Shown piece by piece: positions 25,234-37,182 of a stretch of 64,000 nt of DNA (positions are counted from its first letter, which is position 1; every line of letters begins with the position of its first letter). The DNA comes from Balanoglossus misakiensis (lineage: Eukaryota > Hemichordata): assembly GCA_040954595.2 (NCBI GenBank), contig CM082590.2, positions 6,386,001-6,450,000 of the forward strand, given 5' to 3'. The notes below the pieces were generated by a model that was not told the DNA's origin, ran no database searches, and was given only the letters and a program-made list of their open reading frames with translations. Both the position numbers and the translations under genes were made by a program.

Positions 25234-28200
25234 TTATTTGCCCTTATAATGTTCAAGAGTGCGGCAACCTGGATCTGCAAATAATGATAAAATCATACGA
25301 CAAAAATAAATATTTACGGTTAAACAATATTTATTCACGCAGGACTTTCTACTAGTAGTTTTAACCTTCTCTCTGTTTACAGTGTCTGTCTCTGTTAATA
25401 TTGCCGGCCTGCCTGCCTGTATGCCTGTCTCTCTGTCTGTCTGCCTTTCTGTCTGTCTGCATGTCTGTCTGTCTGTCTGCCTGCCTACCTGTCTCTCTGT
25501 CTGCATGTCTGTCTGCCTGCCTGCCTGCCTGTCTCTCTGTCTATCTACCTTTCTGTATGTCTGTCTGTCTGTCTGCAAGTCTGTCTGCCTTTCTGTCTGT
25601 CTGCATGTCTGTCTGTCTGTCTGTCTGCATGTCTGTCTGTCTGCCTACCTGTCTGTCTGTCTGTCTGCCTCTATCTGCCTGTCTGTCTGTCTGACTGTGT
25701 CTTTATGTCTCTATCTACCTCTGTCTCTCTTTCTCCCTGTCTCTCTCAAATTACCAAATGTGTACAAATAATATGGCATGGAAATATGATCTTACCTTGA
25801 AGTTCACAAACGAAGCCTTTGGATCGTACAGCGCAGTATTCATCATCCCATAAGCCATCATAACCAAATCGAAACCTGTAGAAAATGACAAGGCTAACGT
25901 TACTGACTTGACCACAGTATCAATGACAATGTATTGGACTGAATCATGTCCGGTATCCATGGCTACATGTCCTTGTATTACCAGATAATTTCAGAAAGTG
26001 CACCAACATACGCCCATAATATCTTTAGTGTAGTGTTGAAACTCACTCACGGATATGCATAGAAGCCTTATGTTTAATGAATATATATGCACTGTGTTGG
26101 TCCGATTCACACTGTATAAGCGAAATATTTATACTTGTCTGATAAAAATAGTTGAGCAGTTCGGTAATAAGGCTGCATGGTGTCACGTTTTCCATTCGTT
26201 GAAATATCAGCAGCTGACTGGAATTTAGACAACATGTTCGAAATTTGTGATATCCACCGTTTTATACCCGTATCTATGACGTAATGTGGTTATTATCATA
26301 GAGGCCTCTTACCATAGTTGAACACAGTCTTGTCCCTGGGTAGGATTCTTTTTGGGATTGTTATTTGGTTCTCCGGGAGCCCAGGCACTAAATTCACCCT
26401 CGCACAGGGCCTCGCCATCAGCCCAGATGAAGTTGCCTTCTGTTGAGCGATCCGTCAGACCAATCCAGAAACCAAAGTTGGAAATGCAATCGTCGTCGTT
26501 CTGGAGGTGGTCCCTGAGAAAGTTCACCACGTGGTCGTACCGTTCTTGAGTGTTGAGAATTGCAAGTCGACCAACTGACTCCAGGCCATCCAAACATCTC
26601 GATTTGCAGAAATTCTCGGCGTCCTCGTAGTATTCACCATCGGGTTGTTGACAGTAATATTCATACTTAACGCACATGCACTCGTCTTTGGTTTGTAGAG
26701 TATCGGATCCTACAGAAATAAAACAAACAGAAACGTCAGCACACAAATTGATAAAATGCAATATATTTTTATACAGAAATTTGTCAATTATAATTATTGC
26801 ATTCAAGTTGAACATACATAATACATAAGGGTACTGGTGAAGCGATAGGCGGTATAATCTCGACAACCTTGTTTCGTGAGTCACTGGACACACTCATCAG
26901 GAGACTTAACTGTCTGAGCGAGTCCAGTGCAGTCAGTCAAGAAAACAAAGTTGTAGAGATTATACCACCTTTCGTTTCTCCATCTACCCTTACTTTATAT
27001 TTTGCTGTACTTTAGTATTGAGCACTTTGTATCGGACAAGTCGAACCGCATACTTGGCGATTATGCACACTGTGACCATGTCGATATAATAAATAATAAG
27101 CATTTCATCCTCATTTCGGCAGCTGAGCACGACATTATACATTCGATAGATAGATGAAAAAATCATTCCATAAAAGACAAACTGTAAACATCTGTATCTA
27201 TGCTTTAATGCAGTAATTTTTCTCTCACCTATGATGTCATACTTTGTCAGCAAAAAAAAAGAACATTCAGGAAGAGAAAAACGAAGAAAGGTGAATGATG
27301 AATACACATACTGTTCCCATGGCAACACCGCGGCATTTCACCAGTTACACTTGGTCACAGAAAATACTAATTAGCATAATTGTGTTTTCAAATCAACATG
27401 AATGATGAATTCAAATATTGTAACTAAAACACTGAAACACAAATATGTTTTCAAAACGTGAGTGTAGGCAACGTATAAGATTTTCAATCCTAAAGTGAAA
27501 AGATGACAATTGCATATAGACATCATCTTGTAAATGGTGGAAACGTACAACAGTTATTACCTTATCACTGTAGTGTGATCGTTGTAAAGGGGAAATAAAC
27601 TGGGGCCCATGTAGCGAGACAGTCTCAAAAATCATAGTCTTTCTAATTTTTAATCACATTTTGCTCACAGCGACTTTACAGTATTCTTTCTACATTGAGG
27701 ATAAGCATTTGGGGATCCCCATCATGATGTAACATTTGGAACGAGAGAGCCAAAATGTGAAATGGCTGCCAATCAATCCATGAATTAAGTCTAGAGAGGA
27801 AAATTAAAGAAGCAATTTTATGGAAACAAGACCGCAGTGATTTCGTTTTTGTTTTCTAAAAGAACTCTCTCTTACTTACTTTCACAAAGCAAAACATTAA
27901 CGAGACCCCATTCTTTGAATTACAATAAAACCATAATCTAAAAAAATGATCGCGGTTTGACATTACCTAAATATAAAGGCACTTAAGGTTTTATTGAAAA
28001 AAAAAAGAAAAAGAAAAAATAGGATCGATAACTTACCGTGGTTGTAGGTAGACCACAGGGCAAATATTCCTCCTGCAAGTTAAAATAAAAAAAACTTGTC
28101 TTGGAAAACACACGAGCATTTTACCATCAGCGGGGTGATGCGTAGTTATTGAATAAATACGCCATGATTGCGCAATTGTTTCCTTTTACACCACCCCAAT

Positions 28201-28562
28201 TATCATTGAAGATACATCAGTGATGTTATATTTATTTCAGCGTTTATAACCACAATGGTTTATTCCAAACCTATTGTTTTCTATGTTGAGATTGGACCTC
28301 TAAATTGAGAACTTTGGGTGAAAGGGTTCATTTAAGAATGTCCTAGTTTATATGACAATAGGTTCAGACTTTCCAAACAGATGTATCAGTCACGTCCACA
28401 TCTAGTATACAATAATTGCGACCACACCCAATCGCATACCACAAAAATATAATGAAAATCAAATTCTCAAAAAGTGATGCCAACACTTACCATAACCTTG
28501 ACTGCTCTGACATCTTGCAGGCAAGTGATGCAGACGAGGAGAATACTCAACTTGAAATCCAT
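25234..28562 (-). CDS. Secreted C-type lectin, left copy
   Basis: Minus-strand exons: 28562-28491 (signal peptide, MDFKLSILLVCITCLQDVRA), 28072-28037, 26709-26313, 25875-25796 and 25274-25234 with the stop. The last three join in frame into a single C-type lectin domain of about 150 residues. Visible features are GRLAILNTQERYD, the FWIGLTD core motif, WAPGEPNNNP with the EPN Ca2+/mannose-type triplet, DCVQLW, and a WDDEYC...FVCE end. EPN plus WDD predicts Ca2+-dependent binding of mannose-like sugars outside the cell. The tail is DPGCRTLEHYKGK. The small second exon is 36 bp, and phases from exon 1 through it do not match exon 3, which needs one carried-over base. A further exon or another boundary is therefore likely in the 5' part. 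The protein nearly equals the right copy (RDHLQ here, KDHLQ there). Confidence 0.88.
25405..25745. repeat. (CTGT/CTGC)n microsatellite in lectin intron
   Basis: Long CTGT tetranucleotide tract with CTGC and CTGA variants, inside the last intron of the left lectin gene. The right copy has the inverse tract at about 34945-35090 at the same place but less than half as long. Open frames here are artefacts. Confidence 0.95.
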
Positions 28563-28708
28563 GACGGTTTCTTTATGAAAGATACAATATATTTGTACAG
28601 AAAATTCTTCATAAAAACATTTGTAAGAGCAGTTAACGAGATCGTTAATCATATCTGAGGTTTAGATGTTGAATTTTGCATGTGATTGCTGTTTTCCAGA
28701 ATTCCCAG

Positions 28709-29055
28709 TTAAAATGACAAAGTCTCTGTCTCGCTGCCCTTTTTCCGTTAATTATATTTGATACAAGACACTATTTATGTTATTCTACATGTGGATACAT
28801 AGTGAACCAACGTTCGACCACACAGAACTTCCATCCCACGTGTAGATACAAGAGTGAAAAAACTCACCAAAATGAATTAACGGTGTTTACCGTTTATTCA
28901 TTTTGGCGAGATCTTTACTCTCATATCCTGTAGACAGGAAGGAAGTTGTGTGGTTGAACGTTGATTAACTATATATCCACATGTAGAATAACATAAACCG
29001 TGTCTTGTATCAAATATAATTAACGGGAAAAGGGCAGCGAGACAGAGACTTTTAA
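28709..29055. mobile_element. Foldback MITE, family 1, full copy
   Basis: A 347-bp TTAA-bounded foldback. The left arm has AAAGTCTCTGTCTCGCTGCC, the right arm GGGCAGCGAGACAGAGACTT. A shared change (GTCTCTGTCTCG) occurs in both arms. It sits in the spacer next to the left lectin arm. Confidence 0.9.
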
Positions 29056-30570
29056 TCTTTTAATTACTTTGAATACAAAACAACTGATGGAAGCACAAAA
29101 TCAAATCGGAGCACAAGTTAGCTAAATATCTCGTTTGAATATAAAATAATAATAATAATTATTTTATTCCACTTGCACTATAGTCCTCCAGCCCTATGTA
29201 CTGGAATATTTCAAATACATTTCAGGAAAAAATAAAATGTTACAGAACACAGTGACCTTGAGAGTATAAAGATTTGCAGGGGGTTTCTTTTACAGTGAAA
29301 ACAAGAACCAGCACTTTCACGGAAGTCAGTTCGCCAACTGCTTCCTTTTCTTAAACTCATAAAATAAGTATTATAAGCTTAACTTTCTTAAGACATTCGT
29401 ATTTTGTTCTGACATAAGTTGTATCAACTTATCAATAGAAGGGTTGACAAGAAATTTAGCAGGCAAGTATTTTACCCTGAGGGTATCGTATAACTTACAT
29501 TGTAATAAAAAGTTATATACTATAATGACAACGTCACTATATAAAACAGTTAAAAAACAATGAACTAAATTGACAAATATTTTAAATAGTTACAATATAT
29601 TACTAACATCACTGGAATCTTGGGAAGAGTTTCTTACCTCTAACGGTGACGCAAATGTCTTCGTAAAGAGGAAAGTGTGTGATAAAACAACGATACGGCA
29701 TGCTATTTATAATGCTTTTTCGAGTAGGGTTTGCATAATTTGAATAATATATGTAACTCTCTACTCACCCCGTGACTAAACATGTTAAATGAATCCATAA
29801 ATTCAGCTCTGGCGAAAATCTGCAAAACAGACGGCCATACCAGTCAATTTTCTTTTTGTAATGGATTGCTTCGTGTTGAATTTAAGACGATTTCAGTGAA
29901 ATCCGCAAAACAATGAGAAAAATTGAGAGAGAGAGTGAGAGAGAGAGGGGGGGAGAGGGGGGAGAGAAAGAGAGAGAGTGTGAGAGAGAGAAAAAAAGAG
30001 AGTGAGAGAGAGAAAGATCGAGAGAGAGAGAAAGAGAAAGAGAAGAGAAGAGAAGAGAGAGAGAGTGAGAGAGAGAAAGAGAGAGAGTGTGAGAGAGAGA
30101 GAAAAAAAAAGAGTGATAAAGAGAGAGAGAGAGAAAGAGAGAGATTGGAAGAGAGAGAGGGGGAGGGAGAGAGAGAGACAGAGAGAGAGAGCGACAGAGA
30201 GATAAACAGACGGCCATGCCAATTTTTCGCTTCGTGTTGATTTTTAAGACGATTTCAATGAAAGCCGAAAAACAACTATTTCAATTCATAATACTTATCC
30301 CCAAACCATCTGTGCTGACATGCCATATTCTGGAATCATACCACTATTAATTAATTCAGCCATTTATTGCCAAAAGCTGTCTACGTGGATTTCTAAAGCG
30401 AGAGAAATTAAAACATACAATACCCCATCTCGTAAATTGCACCAAAGCTGTTTCAAAAGACCTGCTTTGGTTAAAAATGTAGACAGTGGTAGAAAAATAG
30501 CGTTGTGTTAACAAATAATAACAAAACAAATGTCAACTTGTAAGAAAAAGTTAACGGGAATTTATCACAT
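29056..30570. other. Spacer DNA with (GA)n tract and dispersed repeats
   Basis: No gene seen. A purine tract of GAGA with GGGG and AAAA interruptions covers about 29918-30205; long Arg/Glu or Ser/Leu open frames there are artefacts. It is flanked by two partial copies (about 29810-29905 and 30205-30400) of the dispersed repeat that also lies at 24215-24440, with the shared motif AAGACGATTTCA. Confidence 0.65.
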
Positions 30571-30890
30571 ACATACATACATGTATGTGTGTATGTATTT
30601 ATGTATGTATGTATGTGTGTATGTATGTATGTATGTATGTATGTATGTATGTATGTATGTATGTATGTATGTATGTATGTATGTATGTATGTATGTATGT
30701 ATGTATGTATGTATGTATGTATGTATGTATGTATGTATGTATGTATGTATGTATGTATGTATGTATGTATGTATGTATGTATGTATGTATGTATGTATGT
30801 ATGTATGTATGTATGTATGTATGTATGTATGTATGTATGTATGTATGTATGTATGTATGTATGTATGTGTGTATGTACGTACGTACGTAT
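30571..30890. repeat. (ATGT)n microsatellite
   Basis: About 70 or more copies of ATGT with few interruptions, ending in ACGT variants near 30878. It gives open frames in several phases and on both strands (Met-Tyr-Val-Cys or Ile-His-Thr-Tyr), which are not genes. It lies near the middle of the inverted-duplication spacer. Confidence 0.98.
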
Positions 30891-31417
30891 GTATGCATGT
30901 ATGCACGTTATGCACGTTATGGGAACTGTTTTCAAACTAATTTTCGTTTGTTTTATCATTAATTGTTAACACATTGCTTTATTCTACCACTGCCTGCATT
31001 TTTGACCAGAAGAAACTAATAGTGGTATGGTGATAGAAAAATTATGACGTGTCAGCCCGGGTGGTTAAGGGATAAGTCTACTCTGAATTGAAAAAAATAT
31101 GTTGTGCGGCTCTTACTGAAATCGTCTTAAAAATCAATCGAAGCAGTAACTACAGAAAGCTCAAAGGACCATCTGTGTTGAAACTATTTCACAAGAATTA
31201 TTAGGAATTTCTAGGAATTATTTTAGATTTTGTGTCGGGGGGTGTTACTCTCAACTGGTGGGCCACATCAAATATGCAAATTATGCAAACCCTCCTCTTA
31301 ACAATAAATAGAGTACCGCTTTGTCGAATATTTACAGACTCTCCTTTCTACGAAGACATCAGTGCCACTGAGGTAAGAAATTCTTCATAAGTTCCGAGTG
31401 ATGTTTGTAATATATGG

Positions 31418-31772
31418 TTAAAGGGACAAAGTCTCTCTCTCGCTGCCCTTTTTCCATTGATCATGTTTGATACAAGACACCGTTTATGTTCGTGTACATG
31501 TGTATATAGTGAATGAACGTTCAACCACACACAACTTCCATCCCGTTTGTAGGATATGAGAGTAACAACTAACCCAAAATTAATAAATGGTAAACACCGA
31601 TTATTCATTTTGGCGAGTTTTTTTCACTCTTGTATCTACAAGCGGGATGGAAGGTGTGTGTGGTTGAATGTTGATTCACTATATATCCACATGTAGAATA
31701 ACATAAACAGTGTCTTGTATCAAACATAATTAATGGAAAAAGGGCAGCAAGAGAGAGACTTTGTCCCTTTAA
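31418..31772. mobile_element. Foldback MITE, family 1, full copy
   Basis: A 355-bp element with both ends complete: TTAAAGGGACAAAGTCTC at the left and GAGACTTTGTCCCTTTAA at the right, the best terminal match in the window. The central palindrome on TTATTCATTTTGGCGAG is present. It lies in the spacer about 225 bp from the right lectin arm. Confidence 0.92.
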
Positions 31773-32152
31773 ATTGACGATTTGCCTTATTGTTATTTCA
31801 TTCTAAATGTTTTCTATACTGATGTTATCATTGTTTGTATTCAATTGTATAGAATGTGTGTTCCCAGATTTATATCTAAGACTGTCATGCTGTCATTTGT
31901 ATTCAAAGTAATACAGGGAGGGCTGAAGATAATATAAGTCTATGGATTCTAATCATCATATCTGGAAATGTGAGAAAATATTAGGGACCTAGATAATTCA
32001 ACATCAAAAATTCAGATTTGCATTTGGCAAAACTTGACACATTTCTGGCCACATTTCTGAACAGAAGTATCTCGTTAACTGATGTTACAAATATTTACAC
32101 GTTCATAAAGAATTCTCTGCACATTTATTTCATCTCTCATAAAGAAACCGCC

Positions 32153-35100
32153 ATGGATTCCAAGTTGAGTATTCTCCTCGTCTGCATCATATGCCTGCAA
32201 GATGTCAGAGCAGTCGTGGTTAGTCTTTGCATTACTTTTTGAGTATTTGGTTTTCATTATATTTCTGTGGCATGCGATTGGGTGTGGTCGCAATTATTGT
32301 ATACTAGATGTGGACGTGACTGATACATCTGTTTGGAAAGTCTGAAGCAATTGTCATATAAACAAAAGCATTCGTTAACACTTTCACCCCCAGTTCTCAA
32401 TTTAGAGGTCCAATCTCAACATAGAAAACAATTGGTTTGGATTAAACCATTGTGGTTACAAAGGCTTCAATAAATATAACATCACTGATGTATCTTCAAT
32501 GATAATTGGGGTGGTGTAAAAAGAAACAATTGCGCAATCATGGCGTATTTATTCAACATCACCCCGCTGATGGTACAACGCTCTTCTGTTTTCCAAGACA
32601 AGTTTTTTTTTTTTTTTAACTTGCAGGAATATTTGCCCTGTGGTCTACCTACAACCACGGTAAGTTATCGATCCCATTTTTTCTTTTTCTTCTTTTAAAT
32701 AAAACCTTAAGTGCCTTTATATTTAGGTAATATCAAACCGCGATCACTTTGTTTAGATTATGGTTGTATTGTAATTCAAAATATGGGGTCTCGTTAATTT
32801 TTTGCTTTGTGAAAGTAAGTAAGAGAGAGTTCTTTTAGAAAACAAAAACGAAATCAGGGCGGTCTTGTTTCCATAAAATTGCTGCTTGAATTTTCCTCTC
32901 TAGACTTAATTCATAGATTGATTGGCAGCCATTTCACATTTTGGCTCTCTCGTTTCAAATGTTACATCATGATGGGGATCCCCAAATGCTTAGACTCAAT
33001 CTAGAAAAAAGAATACTGTAATGTCGTTGTGAGCAAAATGTGATTAAAAATTAGAAAGACTATGATTTTTGAGACTGTCTCGCTACATCGGCCCCAGTTC
33101 ATTTCCCCTTTACAACGATCACACTACAGTGATAATGTAATGACTGTTGTACGTTTCCACCATTTACAAGATGTTGTCTATATGCAATTGTCATCTTTTC
33201 ACTTTGGGATTGAAAATCTTATACGTTGCCTACACTCATGTTTTGAAAACATATTTGCGTTTTCAGTGACTTAGTTACAATATTTGAATTCATCATTCAT
33301 GTTGATTTGAAAACACAATTATGCTAATTAGTGTTTTCTGTGACCATGTGTAATTGGTGAAATGCCGCGTTGTTGCCATGATAACAGTATGTGTATTCAT
33401 CATTCACCTTTCTTTGTTTTTCTTCCTGAATGTTCTTTTTTTGCTGACAAAGTATGATATCATAGGTGAGAGAAAAATTACTGCATTAAAGCATAGATAC
33501 AGATGTTTACAGTTTGTCTTTTATGGAATGATTTTTTCATGTATCTATTTATTATCAAATATATAATGTCGTGCTCAGCTGCTGAAAAGAGGATGAAATG
33601 CTTATTATTATTATATCGACATAGTCCATGTGTACATAATCGCCAAGTATGCGGTTCAACTTGTCCGATACAAAGTGCCCATTACTAAAGCAAAGCACAA
33701 TATAAATTAAGGGTAGATGGAGAAACGAAAGGTGGTATAATCTCTACAACGTTGTTGCTTGACTCACTGCACTGGATTCACTCAGACAGTTTAGACTCCT
33801 GATGAGTGTGTCCAGTGACTCACGAAACAAGGTTGTAGAGATTATACCGCCTATCGCTTCTCCAGTATCCTTAATTTATGTATTATGTATGTACAACTTG
33901 AATGCAATAATCATAATTGACAAATTTCTGTATGAAAATATATTGCATTTTATCAATTTGTGTGCTGACGTTTCTGTTTGTTTATTTCTACAGGATCCGA
34001 TACTCTACAAACCAAAGACGAGTGCATGTGCGTTAAGTATGAATATTACTGTCAACAACCCGATGGTGAATACTACGAGGACGCCGAGAATTTCTGCAAA
34101 TCGAGATGTTTGGATGGCCTAGAGTCAGTTGGTCGACTTGCAATTCTCAACACTCAAGAACGGTACGACCACGTGGTGAACTATCTCAAGGACCACCTGC
34201 AGAACGATGACGATTGCATTTCCAACTTTGGTTTCTGGATTGGTCTGACGGATCGCTCAACAGAAGGCAACTTCATCTGGGCTGATGGCGAGGCCCTGTG
34301 CGAGGGTGAATTTAGTGCCTGGGCTCCCGGAGAACCAAATAACAATCCCAAAAAGAATCCTACCCAGGGACAAGACTGTGTTCAACTATGGTAAGAGGCC
34401 TCTATGATAATAACCACATTGTGTTATAGATACGGGTATAAAACGGTGGACATCACAAATTTCGAACATGTTGTCTAAATTCCAGTCAGCTGCTGATATT
34501 TCAACGAATGGAAAACGTGACACCATGCAGCCTTATTACCGAACTGCTCAACTATTTTTATCAGACAAGTAAAAATATTTCGCTTATACAGTGTGAATCG
34601 GACCAACACGTCGCATTCATTAAACATAAGGCTTCTATGCAAATTAATGAGAGAGTTTCAACACTACACTAAAGATATTATGGGCGTATGTTGGTGCACT
34701 TTCTGAAATTATCCGATAATACAAGGACATGTAGCCATGGATACCGGACATGATTCAGTCCAATACATTGTCATTGATACTGTGGTCAAGTCAGTAACGT
34801 CAGCATTGTCATTGTCTACAGGTTTCGATTTGGTTATGATGGCTTATGGGATGATGAATACTGTGCTGTACGGTCCAAAGGCTTTGTTTGTGAACTTCAA
34901 GGTAAGATCATATTTCCATGCCATATTATTTGTACACATTTGGTAATTTGAGAGAGACAGTGAGAAAGAGAGACAGAGATAGACACAGACATAAAGACAC
35001 AGACAGACAGACATACAGACAGACAGACAGACAGGCGGGCAGGCAGGTAGACAGACTAACAATCAGATAGACAGACAGACAATGTAAACAGAGACAGACA

Positions 35101-35245
35101 CTGTACACAGAGCAGTTTAAAACTACAGGTAGCGAGACCTGAGTGATTAATGAATATAGTTTTAACTGTAAATGTTTACTATTGTCATATGGTTTTATTA
35201 TTACTTGCAGACCCGGGCTGCCGCACAGCTGTGCATTATGGATAA
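32153..35245 (+). CDS. Secreted C-type lectin, right copy
   Basis: Plus-strand exons: 32153-32218 (signal peptide, MDSKLSILLVCIICLQDVRA), 32627-32659, 33994-34390, 34822-34901 and 35211-35245. Exons 3-5 form one C-type lectin domain with the same key residues as the left copy: FWIGLTD, the EPN triplet in WAPGEPNNNP, DCVQLW, WDDEYCAVRSKGFVCE, and paired cysteines. The domain is a secreted Ca2+-dependent sugar-binding module. The C-terminal tail is DPGCRTAVHYG, shorter and different from the left copy. Exon 1 lacks six bases present in the left copy, so the donor is GTTAGT instead of GTAAGT. As in the left copy, the phase from exons 1 and 2 does not match exon 3, so the 5' gene structure is uncertain while the lectin exons are firm. 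Confidence 0.88.
34945..35090. repeat. (GACA)n microsatellite in lectin intron
   Basis: GACA tetranucleotides with GAGA and CAGG variants, in the last intron of the right lectin gene. It is the inverted counterpart of the tract at 25405-25745. Confidence 0.92.
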
Positions 35246-35369
35246 AGCAAGGACTCATGGGGAATGGCCACAGAAAATTTCACTAGGATAATTAGCCAGT
35301 CATATGATATATACGCATAGCTTAGATGCCTTACCTGCCACTGCATGCATGCATGTATGTATTGTTATT

Positions 35370-35905
35370 CGTCATGTTTAATGATATTAAACTTGTATCA
35401 TATTATATCATGCTACCGTCCGCCATTCTGATTGGACAAGAGCGATGGTAAAATACTATTTTACCACTGCTGGCAGTGGTAAAACCGGCCCCTGAACTAG
35501 CATGCATCAGGGAAAATGTGCGGTTAAACCACAGTCGCGTGGGATTAAACCAAATAAATAGCATAAAAACACTTGAATTTACAGACATTTTATTTTGGAA
35601 CTGCTCTGCTCTGAATATTTTGCACTTTTGTCACTTTTTGTCGTCTGCTTCATGTTTAATGCTCGATCCCGGGCCGCTCGTGTTTACATTCATCGTCGCC
35701 ATGTTGGTTCACGATCGCAACTTCTTTTTCTGACACCGTTTCGTTAAGAAAATGACACTGATATGCCACAAAATCAATTGTTGATATAATATAATAGCAA
35801 TAACGGCTCGTGCTATATGTCTCGAATTGTACCAATCAATCTCGTATATACCCGCTTGCGGCGGGGATTATTGCTTAATTGTAGGATGAATACACAGGTA
35901 TATGA
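35370..35905. other. Insertion in the right lectin arm
   Basis: About 530 bp with no counterpart at the matching place in the left arm, which instead has a TTTA-rich stretch and GCAT repeats. It contains short inverted motifs (GGTAAAATACTATTTTACC, and CCACTGCTGGCAGTGG just after it) but no recognised transposon ends or coding exon. Confidence 0.5.
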
Positions 35906-36305
35906 AATATTGCCTGGAAGTTCGTCATGCTGCAAAGCTATTAGAAATAAAATGTAAATTAATGCAAATGATATTGTTGTGAGCTTACATTAATATGCAG
36001 TCATGATATTTCTGACTGCATACTTCGGAGTATGGGTCCTTCATCAATTGTGACCAACAATCCCTTGTCACCAGAACACTGATGCAAAAATAAACTGTGC
36101 TGTCTCCGCCAAGCTTAATTCTGAGGTCCAATAGTGAGTTGAGGAGACTGTGAGAATTTTGCACCGATAAGCCATGTCCCAAAAAGAAACACCTTCAGAA
36201 ATATGGGAATATAAAGTTTTTAGGGCCCAGGACCGGAGCCTGCTACTGTTAGACTTTAGCGCAGATGGTACATAGCGATTGCCCCAGATAGACTTCCCAA
36301 ATTCG

Positions 36306-36642
36306 ATATTGATGCTCTTTGTAAGATTTTGAAATCACACATGAAAGTGGGCTTCGAAAGAATACACAGCAACAAAATGTAACTTGATTAATGATTAGAG
36401 TTCTTTATTCTATATACGGATAGAAAGCGTGCATTTTCTATCAATTATTCCTCAATAAATAATTCCATTCAGGTATTCTTATTGCACGTTACCATGAGTC
36501 TGAATTCTGTAAGGCAAGAAAAAGTTCTATTAAAACTACAAATTGTAAATATGGCTAAATGGTGAGGATTTTAAAAGATAGAGAATAGATTTGAAGTATT
36601 TTATTGTGGAAAAAATGTGTGAAATTTGGCAGTTCTCGAAGT
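36306..36642. other. Intergenic, no gene seen
   Basis: AT-rich sequence between the inverted duplication and the first tandem unit. No gene or complete repeat was recognised. Confidence 0.5.
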
Positions 36643-37182
36643 GTGTGTGTGTATGTATGTATGTATGTATGTATGTATGTATGTATGTATGTATGTATGT
36701 ATGTATGTATGTATGTATGTATGTATGTATGTATGTATGTATGTATGTATGTATGTATGTATGTATGTATGTATGTATGTATGTATGTATGTATGTATGT
36801 ATGTATGTATGTATGTATGTATGTATGTATGTATGTATGTATGTATGTACATGTATGTATGTACATGTACATGTATGTATGTATGTATGTATGTATGTAT
36901 GTATGTATGTATGTATGTATGTATGTATGTATGTATGTATGTATGTATGTATGTATGTATGTATGTATGTATGTATGTATGTACATGTATGTATGTACAT
37001 GTACATGTATGTATGTATGTATGTATGTATGTATGTATGTATGTATGTATGTATGTATGTATGTATGTATGTATGTATGTATGTATGTATGTATGTATGT
37101 ATGTACATGTACATGTATGTATGTATGTATGTATGTATGTATGTATGTATGTATGTATGTATGTATGTATGTATGTATGTAT
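36643..37182. repeat. Long (ATGT)n microsatellite
   Basis: About 540 bp of ATGT repeats interrupted by a short cassette with ACATGTATGTATGTACATG. The cassette starts near 36848 and again near 36981, showing internal duplication of about 133 bp, with a partial copy near 37105. It abuts GACAGAGTCTTAACAGAGTC, as does the shorter array at 57583, so it marks the left edge of two of the tandem units. Open frames here are artefacts. Confidence 0.97.

Larger units (their letters stand above)
24600..28676. repeat. Left arm of a large inverted duplication
   Basis: This about 4.1-kb block matches 31997-36305 in inverted orientation, over exons and introns alike. The outer end is near the shared motif TTTGGGAAGTCTATCT (24605; inverse at about 36290). 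The inner end is near the shared AATTCAACATC motif (about 28665; inverse at about 31998). Intron microsatellite length and insertions differ between arms. Confidence 0.92.
31997..36305. repeat. Right arm of a large inverted duplication
   Basis: This about 4.3-kb arm is the inverse of 24600-28676. It includes the lectin gene, its introns and about 1 kb downstream. It is slightly longer, mainly because of about 500 bp at 35370-35905 that is absent from the left arm at the matching point. Confidence 0.92.

Noticed and set aside
25382-25771. Cys/Leu/Ser-rich frames in the lectin intron
   Set aside because: They come from the (CTGT)n microsatellite.
27411-27635. Open frame conserved in both lectin arms (counterpart 33062-33274)
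   Set aside because: Conservation is explained by the recent inverted duplication of an intron; no splice sites or domain support an exon.
29882-30240. Arg/Glu-rich or Ser/Leu-rich open frames
   Set aside because: They come from the (GA)n tract.
30530-30969. Long open frames on both strands rich in MYVC or YIHT
   Set aside because: They arise from the (ATGT)n microsatellite, open in several frames at once.
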